This document shows, piece by piece, positions 49,102 to 58,307 of a stretch of DNA of 64,000 nt. The notes below the pieces were generated by a model. The model was not told where the DNA came from, searched no databases, and was given only the letters and a program-made list of their open reading frames with translations. Positions within the stretch are counted from its first letter, which is position 1, and each line of letters begins with the position of its first letter. A program made the position numbers and the translations under genes. Origin of the DNA: Proales similis (Eukaryota > Rotifera > Eurotatoria > Ploima > Proalidae); assembly GCA_019059635.1 (NCBI GenBank), contig JAGVRJ010000010.1:1118501-1182500 (forward strand). Reading direction: 5' to 3'.

Positions 49102-51999
49102 CTAAAATAACAATTTCCTCTTGGCAATGCTTTTGTAGAATTTGTCGGGTTGTACAAGAATCTGGTGCGGCTCAGCCTTCTCGTCTGGGCTGTCGATTAC
49201 CAAATGTGTCGCTTCTTCTCTCGACTCGTACACCTCACCACCGTATCTATTCACAATCCAAAATTTAATTTCTTAGGGCACTTTTAAACGCTCTGTTATT
49301 GCCACTTACGCAATGGCATATCGACGGAACATTGAAAAATGCTTTACACTTCGATCGATGAATATTTTGTGGCTGCGAAAGATTTCCGGCAGTTGATCGT
49401 CATGGTCCTGCTCCTGTTGTTTTGGCTTTTTGCTTTTCTCTTTTCTCTTCTGATGCTCTTTGTTCGATTCGTCGTCACTGTCATCGTCTAGTGATCGCTT
49501 CCTTTTGTTCTCGTTTACGTCGCTTTTTTCCTTCGACTTTTTGCTCAATTCCTTCAAATCAGAGTCCACGGCCAAGTTAATCTGAAGCAAAATGAACAGC
49601 AGACGCCAAGGGCTTACCTCCAAGCGCTGAAGACTTGTTGCTTCTTTCCAGCTCTTGTCGTCCCTGAATTTGGTGATTCGCGGAAAGCGAATGGATATGC
49701 CGCTCGCAGTGTGCACGTCTGACTTGGAAAACTCTGCGCCGGTCAGCTCCCAGATAGGAGCCTTTTTGGGATCTTTGACAACGAAGTCTGGCACCAGCGA
49801 CTTGTGAACTCTGAGCCAGTCGGGCACTTTGTCTGCGTTCTTGTTTATCTCTATTGTCTCGATTGACTTTTGCAGTTTGGCCAGAGTGTGGTCGTTCAGG
49901 CCGTTGGCACATTTTGTCACTGTGTGCCATTTGCCTGTTTTCTCATTCAAGCAGCCCATCAAAAAGATGCTTTTCATTCCTCCCTGAGAGCGAGTTTTTA
50001 GTTCGCACGCCTCAAACTGCCAAAAGAAAGGAACAAACCTTGCTCCCTGTTCCATAGTAGGCGCCCAAAACAACCAGATCGGCTGTGTCGGCCATTTTAC
50101 CCTCTTCGAGGTAGTCGCGCTTCATTTTCAACCAATGCCTCTTGCCAGGCTCGTAAGTGCTCTGAAACGAATGGGATGCCATGAATAAGCCCAGCAATCG
50201 GAAGCCAGTTTATGATGAATACCTTGGTGTCCTTGAGGACGAGGCCTTCAAGACCTTCATCGATCGCGTTCATCATCAATTTGTGAAGGTCTTTCGGCTT
50301 CTGTAGAGTCTTGAAGTTAGTTCAGAGAACTCGGCCAAGTGGCAGAAAAGCAACTTGCTTCGATTAAAGTCTGCTCGGAGAACATTATTCTTCCCTCGAT
50401 CTCCTTCATATTCTCTTCCAGGATCTTTCGTCTCTCCTTCATGCCCCTGAGCGGAAGCAGTCGAAGTTTTTTGAAAGCAAGGATCGTGAATTTCTCAGGC
50501 ATGGGGACTCACTTCTCAAGTAGACTTTTGCCATTGAAGTAGAGGCAGTCAAACACGTAGTAGCAGACAGTGGCGTCTTTGAACGAATTTTTCTTGTGCG
50601 CGCCGAGGGTGCCGAAAGGCAGTGGCTTTCGCTTTTTCGTGTCGTAGAGAAGCACTTCGCCGTCGAGAATGATTGAGTCGGCGTTCGGAATCGCTTTCGG
50701 AATGTACTCCTTCAAATGCTCGACCTTGTGCGGCTGGACTTTTTTCAAATTTCGACTAAAGTAGTTGAAAGAGCTGCCGTTCTTGTGCACTTGGAGGCGC
50801 TCGCCGTCGTATTTGGTTTCGGCCAATATTCCGTTTTTGCACTTGTTGAACGCTTGCTCGACAGAGCGGCACGCTTCGGCCAGCATCGGCCTGATTGGCG
50901 TCATCAGGTTCACTCTCACGCTCAGCTCTTTCTTCAGTGCGCTTTTGTCACCGCTCGCTGACTGCTTAATTTTAAGCGAACGCTCAACTACGTCCTTTAG
51001 GTCTCGGCTTAGATTCAGTGCGTCATAGGCGTTCGGTGAGAGGGCGTCCATCACAGCCTTACTGCCGGCGCTTATCTTCAAATCTTTTTTAATGAGACGC
51101 ACCAGCCAGTACAAGTCGGTTTTGGTGCATTTGGCAGTGATCGAGGCCAGCAGGTCTTTTTGCTCCTTTTCTTTGGCCACTTTGGTCAATTTGAGAAGAA
51201 AGCTGTCCACTTGCTTCAGTGTCAACGTGCTCTTCTCTCTCGGCCTGATTTTGTTCGACTTGGCGAAGAAATGCTTGATCGTCCGTGCCGGATCGCCCTG
51301 GTTCAGGTGGGTGTTCATTTCTTCTAATGGGACGCGAAATATCTTGGAGAACAACTTGACCAGCGTCTGGCTGTTTAAATTGTACACACTGAGGGCGACC
51401 GAGGGCAGTAAAAGCTTGAAAAACAAATAAACACTCGCTGAGCAATCGCCGTCGGCTGAGCGCAGCTTCTCCTTCAAATAATTTTTCAAAATCTCGGTTT
51501 TCTTCAAAGTGCTGCTCTCTTGGCCGATCTGAGAGCAAATTGATTGAAATTTCTCAAATTTCTCATCCTCAGTGTCCACGAGCTCTGGCTCGGTGTCTGA
51601 GCCGGCGCTCGCTTTCTGCTCTTCGTCATCGTCGCTTTCTGAATCGCTGCTTGTTGGCGACTCTTCCAGCTTTAAGCGGCTCTGGCTTGCTTTCATGTCG
51701 GTTTTTGTTTCAGCTTTCAAATGAGAAAGAATTGACTTTTTGTGTTCACTGGACAGTTGGTCGAATCCGTCAATGTCATCGGCCGCTTCGATTTTCTTTG
51801 TGGACGCGCGTGCTCTTTTGAACGATTCGAACAGGCAATCGGGGTGGAAATAGGCTTTCATTTGATCGTCTGGCTCGCTGCTGAAGAAGTTGGGAACCAC
51901 CTTGGCAATCCGCAAACTGCCCTTTTCGATGCCTTTCTTGCACCGTTTGCACTTGCTCGCTCTCTTGGAACAGTCGGCTGCAAACTTGGTCTCTGACAT
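49102..51999 (-). CDS. LIG3: DNA ligase 3
   Basis: ATP-dependent ligase for nuclear single-strand-break repair and mitochondrial DNA. The start at 51999 opens an N-terminal PARP-type zinc finger (CKRCKKGIEKGSLRIAKVVP; YFHPDC), the feature that separates LIG3 from LIG1 and LIG4. A Ser/Asp-rich linker (51660-51560) is followed by the DNA-binding domain (about 51520-50950). The adenylation domain has active-site lysine in AETKYDGERLQVHKNG (about 50825-50780) and ILDGEVLLYD. The OB fold has EGLVLKD (near 50250) and SIRFPRITKFRDDKSW. The last exons form a short BRCT-like end (KIFIDRS; YGGEVYESREEATHLVID), stop TAG at 49102-49104. A minus-strand AATAAA lies near 49060. No mitochondrial leader is evident before the first Met. 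It is head-to-head with RAB28. Confidence 0.94.
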
Positions 52000-52647
52000 G
52001 ATCGCTCAAGTTGTTCTAATTCAAGTTTTTTCAACTTGCCTCGCTTTTTTATCAAACCTTACGATGTTGCATGCTCCAGCATGAAGGCGCTTTTATGCTA
52101 ATTTCAAAGGCCTCACTAAGCAAGGCATAATTCAAGCCCCGACATGTCGACATTCGACTACGACTCTACGTTTCAACGCTTTTATTTTATTTTCTCTATT
52201 CGTTTGGGCTTTTGGCAGTTTTGAAAATTCAAACTCCATTTTAACTGGGAGACTCGGTGCCAGCAAAAAATCATGTGGCCCCAGAAGTGCGTAAATAGAC
52301 GTGGGAGCGAAAAGATAGAAAAGGGTGGGCTGTGCGAACTGCTTTCCTGCCTAATGACGGCTTAGGAAGAGCTACGCCCTAAGACGCACGATTGAATCAG
52401 CACCACGTTTGCTCTTAAAGGTGACGTTAGTGAAAACGTGGGGCTGAGCCTTAGGTCTTGTAACCATGGCAACCGTGATTTCCGATATTCCTAGCCGGTA
52501 ATAAGTGCCTCACTTATGCGCGAATTTCAATTCGAAACAAAAAGCCAAATAAGCTCACCTGTGGCCAGGAGAAATAGAAAAGCAGAATCGGGGTTTTGAC
52601 CTATAAACAGAGAGAGAGATTCACAGGCACCAGCGTTCACAGGGGCC
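52000..52647. promoter_or_regulatory. Divergent promoter region LIG3 / RAB28
   Basis: 648 bp between outward-facing genes. It contains the X-box at 52460-52473 near the RAB28 side. No coding support in it. Confidence 0.6.
52460..52473. promoter_or_regulatory. X-box (RFX site) upstream of RAB28
   Basis: GTAACCATGGCAAC is a near-perfect RFX dyad (GTNNCC ATGG CAAC form), 175 bp before the RAB28 ATG. Confidence 0.75.
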
Positions 52648-53553
52648 ATGTCGGATTCTGAAGACGAAACAAACGACTGCCGATTGAAACTGGTGGTGAT
52701 TGGCGACGGCAGTTCAGGCAAAGTGAGTAGATCGAACAGTATTTGGGCAGCTAACGTCTTCATCGCATTGCTTTGCAGACCTCAATCATATCGCGCTATT
52801 CCCAGGACAGTTTCGATCGTCAATACAATCAAACGCTGGGCATAGACTTTTTCATGAAGCGCATCACTCTTCCGGGCCCAGTGCACGTGCTGCTGTCGAT
52901 TCATGACATCGGCGGTCAGACGCTTGGCGGCGGAATGCTCGACAAATATCTGTTCGGTGCTGATGTAAGTTTGGCCCTAAACATCCTACTTTGGGTGGAA
53001 TAATCGACATTGGTTGGCAATTAGGGCGTCCTGCTTGTGTATGACATAAGCAACTACGCCAGCTTCGAGAACATTGAAGATTGGTATCACACAGCGCAAA
53101 AGTACTGCAAGGGCGCCGGAAAAAAGGTCTACTACGCTCTGGTGGCCAACAAATGTAATAGATCGAGTCTATTCGTAGACCATTGCTTGCTAATCTCAAG
53201 CGCGTTACCAGGCGATCTAGAACACTTGAGGGCGGTGGAAGGCAAAAAGCACAATCAGTTTGCCAAGGAGAAAGGAATGCACAGTTATCTGGTGTCAGCC
53301 CGAACTGGCGAATCGGTAAGGTCTTCAACCGAACAGATAATTCTGACAATTCTTTCACGTTTATTCGATTTATCAAAATAAAAAGGTGAATTTAATGTTC
53401 CAGCATGTGGCAGCACAAATACTGGGCATCACTCTGAAAAGAGTTGACCTCGAAGAGCAGAGCCGTGTAGTCAAGGCCGAAATTCAACAATACAAAGAGC
53501 CGAAGCCACTTCCGCCGCGAACTAAAAAGAGCAGCATTTGCTCAATTCAATGA
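52648..53553 (+). CDS. RAB28: Ras-related protein Rab-28
   Basis: Small GTPase that, in other animals, associates with the ciliary base and BBSome-dependent transport. The start at 52648 gives a short acidic leader, then the P-loop VVIGDGSSGK|TS split by an intron. It has the RAB28-specific switch II DIGGQTLGGGMLDKYLFGAD (WDTAGQ in ordinary Rabs), VLLVYDISNYASFENIEDWY, the G4 site ANKC|DLEHLR across an intron, and G5 VSARTGES. It ends in a farnesylation-type CaaX (CSIQ) with TGA at 53551-53553, as in other RAB28 proteins. The intron after GES is spliced to HVAAQILGITL, which leaves out about seven residues present in human RAB28 (VFLCFQK); a micro-exon may be missing from my model. An X-box lies upstream. 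AATAAA is near 53632. Confidence 0.93.
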
Positions 53554-53968
53554 TAGGTGGTGTCTAGCGGCCGGCGTAAAACCACATGTAAACAACAGCC
53601 CACTCGAGAGCATTGTTATCAAAGAAATTTGTCAATAAAAATAGCCAAAGAGGAAGAGAGAAGACATCTTGCTTACAAATCTCAAGGTTGTTTATTTTAA
53701 CTTGACTTTGGTCGCGCTCGTTCGGCGGCTGAACCAAAAGCTGTTTTGATGTTGCGAACAAAATTTAAATTTTCGTCGAGTGAAAAGCAAAGGGCGACGA
53801 GATGAAGTCTAGAATGAGTGAGGCGAACGAGCCAGAACTCGATCTGAATGATTCGCTATAGACGGGATGGATAAATAAAGCGACAACTCAGACACGACTC
53901 AGGCGCGGACAGATCGAGACCGGCACAGGTCTTGGTGTGAGTATGGGTGCTGACTCCGCTACTCTCGG
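53554..53968. other. Convergent 3' flanks of RAB28 and the C/EBP-like gene
   Basis: 415 bp with no gene. A plus-strand AATAAA near 53632 (RAB28) and a minus-strand AATAAA near 53690 (bZIP gene) overlap in range, so the two transcripts probably share 3' sequence. Confidence 0.5.
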
Positions 53969-54808
53969 TCAATTCAAGCCGACTGCTCCGGTGGTGCTTG
54001 AGTCAGCCAGTGTTCGAGCGTCGGTTCTGACGATTGCCGCCGACGGTGTGATGGCTTTCAGCTGGTTCAGCTTGCGCGCTTCCATCCGGCTTCGCTCTTC
54101 GACGCTCTGCATTATGGTTGACTTGAGGCCGTTCTTGAGAGAGTCAATGAAATATATGTCTGTGTGAGTGAGGTCCAGATTGTCGCTCTTGATCAAATTA
54201 GACTTGAACTCAGCGTGCGGCTGGTTAAGAGTTGGCATGAGACTAGAAGAGTTGATTATCGACTGGTTGAGACTGGCTGCGGTGTCCTCCGAGTTGCTGG
54301 CCAAGTCTCGATTCATGATTAGCTTGTAGAGAGTGGAAGTCGGAATCTCGCTGGGCTTTATGGCCAAGTCGTTCAGATTGTAGGAGAAGCAGTGTTGAAA
54401 AAGGCCTTTGAGTGTGAACAGTTCACTTTGAAGAGAGTCGAGCGTCTTGTTGAGCTGGACGTTTTCCATCTCAAGCTCGTGCACTTGGTTGACGCATTCC
54501 TGCAGTTTAACTCGGTTCTTGGCTCGGCTCTTGCGAACCGACTCGTTGTTCTTGTCGCGCCGCCTTCGATATTCGCTGTTCGGGTCCTCGTTTCCAGTGT
54601 CCACGTGTTTCATCGACTTTTGCATCATGAACGTGTTCTGCGCCTGGAAGAACGAGCTCCATAGCTGCTTTAGCTTCATTGAGGTCGCGCTCTGAAAGCC
54701 AACTCGCTTAAGACTTTGATGTTTCGGCTCGCTTAACGAATGAGTTACCATAGTTGCTCTATATCCAAGTTGATTTACGACTTTCAAATTGTTGCGGTCT
54801 AAATACAA
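53969..54808 (-). CDS. C/EBP-type bZIP transcription factor
   Basis: Intronless gene of 279 aa; the start is MYLDRN at 54808, or the internal Met 19 residues later. The basic region and zipper (about 54570-54400) read EYRRRRDKNNESVRKSRAKN followed by heptads with L/V at the zipper positions (ECVNQVHELEMENVQLNKTL). The EYRRRRxxNN start, VRKSR core and C-terminal TLKGLF are C/EBP hallmarks, closest to the gamma type. The usual Ala of the NxxAV DNA-contact motif is Ser here. The C-terminal 120 residues are Ser/Asn/Leu-rich with no domain. A TATA box on this strand (54878-54883) lies about 70 bp before the start. Single-exon structure plus TATA box suggests an inducible gene. Confidence 0.87.
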   Translation of the reverse strand: MYLDRNNLKVVNQLGYRATMVTHSLSEPKHQSLKRVGFQSATSMKLKQLWSSFFQAQNTFMMQKSMKHVDTGNEDPNSEYRRRRDKNNESVRKSRAKNRVKLQECVNQVHELEMENVQLNKTLDSLQSELFTLKGLFQHCFSYNLNDLAIKPSEIPTSTLYKLIMNRDLASNSEDTAASLNQSIINSSSLMPTLNQPHAEFKSNLIKSDNLDLTHTDIYFIDSLKNGLKSTIMQSVEERSRMEARKLNQLKAITPSAAIVRTDARTLADSSTTGAVGLN

Positions 54809-54877
54809 TTCAACGGGCGCTTGAGGTCAAAAACTGAATGAGCACGAGTTTAGTCTGCGTTTTTGTATGGCACGCCC

Positions 54878-54886
54878 TTTATATAA
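54878..54886 (-). promoter_or_regulatory. TATA box of the C/EBP-like gene
   Basis: TATATAAAG on the minus strand, about 70 bp upstream of the ATG at 54808. One of the few clear TATA boxes in the window. A TGACTCA (AP-1) site lies further upstream at 55052-55058. Confidence 0.65.
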
Positions 54887-55550
54887 AGCGCTACTACCGC
54901 CACCGCCGCCGCCGTCGCTGCAGCCGACACCAACAAGATCGCTTAGCGTTCAGTGAGTTATGCAATTCTACATTTATATAATGCCCCGACGCTTGCACGC
55001 CAGCAAGCAGATTTCGATCGTAATTAACTTGGCGTTCTCTCACACGCACAATGACTCATTGGAGGCGCGTGCATATTTATGGGCATCATCCTATGCCCGA
55101 TCGACCCCTTACAACTGCCCGTGGTCGTTAAAGGTCGTGCAAAACGCTTCAACGCTGGTGGAGCGCTAGTTCAACTCCGCCTGTCCAGGAGGAGTGAGTG
55201 AGCTAGAATTTGTCCTCTCTCGAACAATCCTGAATATTACCAATAAAAAATATCTGAGAAATCTAAAAATAGCGAGAGATCAAGTGTACGGGGCTTTCTG
55301 CTTTGCAGACTGCTGCTCACGCTCTGTATATAACAACTTGCTAATCGAGCGCCTAACAAAGACCTCAGACGACAAGGCTGGGTTCTAACAGATTAATCAA
55401 TTTATTTTCGGAATATTTACCAGATTTGATATCTAACCTCAGACGAGAAAATTTTCATTCATTTTCGTGCATGTGAAAAGAAAAAAAATAGGAAAAGAGG
55501 CTGATATTGAGTAAAGTGGCCAGCAGAGAACGGCAACGGTCTTATTCAAT
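54887..55550. other. Intergenic, bZIP promoter flank and ENKD1 3' flank
   Basis: About 660 bp. It holds a CCG/GCC trinucleotide stretch (about 54899-54918), the AP-1 site at 55052-55058, and the ENKD1 poly(A) signal (minus-strand AATAAA near 55399). No coding support. Confidence 0.5.
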
Positions 55551-56867
55551 TCATTCGCTTTTAACATAGACTTTGGGCTTGGAGAATATCTTGATGGCCT
55601 CTTCAAGCTGGGCCAAACGTTTCTCGTAGTCTAACTTGGTGTTTCTAAGCTTGAACGTGTCTGTGCGAATGGGCATCGAGTTGAGCTCAGAAATGAGCTT
55701 GCGATGACTCTCTTGCAGCATGTTCAATGTGTTCAGCCGTTCATCTTCAGCCAAGCGTCTGTGTCCGGGCGGCTGGTCTTCGTCGGGCAGGTTTTTTATG
55801 TATTCTTCTTGTTCTTTCTTCCACTCTTCGCGTCGCTTGACCAAACTTAAAAGAGCTTGTTTTTGAATGACGAACAATAGCAATTTTAACTGCACTCACT
55901 AGTTGGGCAGCTTTCCTTTTATTTTCGAGTTGTACTCTTGCAGATCCTTGTGCATTTTCTCTTTCACATGATGCAAAGCCTCTACGCTTGGTGCCTTTCT
56001 CATTTGCTTCTGCTTGGCGAGCTTCTGATTGAATTTGATGAAATCAATGTCATCTTTGGAACGTTGTGGCTCGTCGTCTGTGGCCGGAGCTGCCTCACTT
56101 GGACGAGCCGTGTGAGGTCTACTCAAACTACCAGAGCGTGAGTGAGCCCTTAGAAACTCGTGTGGAGCATCGCGAGGCGCTAGCGGCTGTTTACAAGAAG
56201 TGATTTGCTGCGTCATCATTTGGAAATTATTTTTGATTCAGACCTGTTGGAGGATTTCCTTGAGCTTGGACGGAACGTCCTTGTACTTATCTGACTTCCA
56301 TAGGGCTTTGACGGGCTTGTTCTTTTCGCTGAGCTCCCTCTCTTTCTGGGCCTCTCTCTCTTTGGCCTTCTGCATGATTTGTTTTACTTTTATTCTGTTC
56401 GTGGCCATGTGGTTTTTAGGCGTTTCACCTTTCAAATCCAACTCTCGAATTATTTCCGACTTTTTCAATTCTAGCAACTCATTCACTTACGCATTCTGAA
56501 TGTATGAGGCTGTATCGAGTGGCCTTGTAACTCAAACAGTAGGCCCGGATGACCGCTCTTGTGAATGAGAAAATTGGCTCTGCCATCGCTGCGAACGCGA
56601 GGCTTCTTCGCATAGTCCAGCTCTCTTGAGTCAAGTGTTGCAAGACAGTTTCAGATTGATTTGATGGCGGCCGGCTTACGCTTTTCGCTGCTTTTCCTCT
56701 TCTCGCTCGAAGCCAACGTCAGACGGGATCGGCCCGGATAGTTTCGTCGGGCCCACACAAAGCGGATTGCTACTTCTCGATGATAAATTGTCCAAACTCA
56801 GCGGATTCTTCATGAACATGCTGTGAGAGCCAATGGGCCCGTTAACACTCGACTCTGTATCGCACAT
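55551..56867 (-). CDS. ENKD1: Enkurin domain-containing protein 1
   Basis: Microtubule-binding centrosomal/ciliary protein. The ATG at 56867 gives MCDTESSVNGPIGSHS, with GPTKLSGPIPSDVGFERE soon after. Later exons show KPVKALWKSDKYKDVPSKLK (the PLKALW..YD.V block of ENKD1), HEFLRAHSRSGS, DFIKFNQKLAKQKQ, and the C-terminal enkurin domain (about 55850-55555) with PPGHRRLAEDERLNTLNML and the ending LEEAIKIFSKPKVYVK. Order and end match vertebrate ENKD1 closely. Stop at 55551-55553. At least four exons are needed. An X-box lies 66 bp upstream. Confidence 0.93.
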
Positions 56868-56932
56868 TGGATTTCACGACTTGTGCCTGTCTATTGCAAA
56901 TGCGACGTCTGAATGTTCTCTGCCCTTTTTGC

Positions 56933-56946
56933 GTCTCTATGGCAAC
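56933..56946. promoter_or_regulatory. X-box (RFX site) upstream of ENKD1
   Basis: GTCTCTATGGCAAC fits RYYNYYATRRNRAC at all 14 positions on the plus strand, and its complement GTTGCCATAGAGAC fits as well. It is 66 bp before the ENKD1 start. Confidence 0.75.
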
Positions 56947-57123
56947 TGTTTATTTCAGCTTTAGCCCACATTCATATTTGTCTGCGTCTGCGAATGATTC
57001 TTAATTGACAAATTCACTCGGCCAACATTTATTCGCTAATTTTCTTTACTAAAAACTAATTCTATTTATTTCATAGAATCAAACGGTCCGTTTCGAATTC
57101 ATTCCGATTCAAGGTGCGCGAGC

Positions 57124-58307
57124 CTATTCAACTAGCTCGAATTTCAGAATTTGATTGTACCTTTCTTGGTTTAAATCGCCCTAAAGGTGTAAAATGGAGA
57201 ATATATCAAAACAGAATTTGTTTGAATTAAAGGCTTACTTGATCCTCAATAGTGACATCGACAGGCGTAGGCGAGCTGGGGTTTTGTGAATTCCATATTC
57301 GTTTTGTAACTCTTGGCTTGAAAATTTCCATCTTTAAGTTAAACTCATGATAAAAGCACTATTCTCGTCTCAATCATCTATCTTAATTAGAATTTACTTG
57401 TCTTGTGATCGTTCCAGAGTCCGATTGCTCGACTCGATCAATTTTTCTTTTTCTAATACGATTTTTATAATCATCATCATTCGGACTATTTTCTTTCATT
57501 TGTTCAATGGCGACTATGAACTTGTGGAAGTAAATCTGCCGGAGCATGTACCTATGATGTTCGTAAAGCTCAACAAGATTGTTGATCGCTTTAGGCTTTT
57601 ATGATTTGAATTCGTTGAAAGCTTTTGAAGATTTAAAAATCCAATTACATCACTTGAGATATAGATTTGATTTTCAATCATGCGACAGTCTCTGAAAAAT
57701 CGCCTCCATTCGAAATTCAATGACTTTCCACAATACATCGAGTCACGCATTAACTTGTCAATAATCAGCGCTCCAGCTCCTAGGTCATTCTCGAGAATCT
57801 AAAAGCAAACTTTTAGCAGTCGACATTTCGTCTTTCCGATTTCTTGATTCACCTCTGATTCAGGAGCTTTCTTTCCTGAAATTTTTTCTACTTTATTCGA
57901 GTCGTCCAATTTGAAACTGGCAATATCACTTATACTCATGTTTCCTGTATCTTTTTCCATGAATTTGACAAGGCAAGCTTGTTGAACGTCAACTACTGAT
58001 AAATGATGAGCCGAATCGAGGTTTCTGTTCAGCGCTTTGGTAAATTCACCAGCCAAGTAGCATGCTCTTTTAATAAGGTAGCTAGTTTGGAGTCGTTTAA
58101 GAATATTCACAGTTATCTTGCCTACCCGATTGCGTATTCAAACTTGGAATGGTTTGCTGATGGAAATAAATATTCCAAGAATTCGTTTTGCTTTTTATGA
58201 CGAAGTCCTTGAAAAGTGGAATGGTCAATTATTTTCCATAGGCTGTTGTCTAATTCAATCATTCCGTAGACTTTGTCAAAAATTTGCCTTGGTTTTTCGC
58301 TTGCCAT
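57124..58307 (-). CDS. SAMHD1-like protein lacking the HD catalytic motif
   Basis: Rebuilt from six exons by phase: 58307-58126, 58081-57853, 57798-57649, 57595-57398, 57358-57239 and 57180-57124 (936 nt, 311 aa; introns 44-54 nt). SAMHD1 is a dNTP triphosphohydrolase. The order of similarity follows it: IFDKVYGMIELDNSLWKIID; FQGLRHKKQ; YLFPSANHSKFEYAIG; YLAGEFTKAL; VVDVQQACLVKF; IIDKLMRDSMYCGKS with FEWRRFFRDCRMIEN; and KAINNLVELYEHHRYMLRQI, YFHKFIVAIEQM. The first metal histidine (RFEH) is Tyr (KFEY). The whole HD block (CHDLGHGPFSH in the enzyme) and the 60 residues after it are replaced by unrelated sequence. No SAM domain. It should be catalytically dead but is intact as a gene, so a diverged pseudoenzyme is likelier than a pseudogene. 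Minus-strand AATAAA near 57065. Confidence 0.8.

Noticed and set aside
55090..55195. tRNA-like B-box (AGTTCAACTCC)
   Set aside because: No matching A-box and no cloverleaf could be folded around it.
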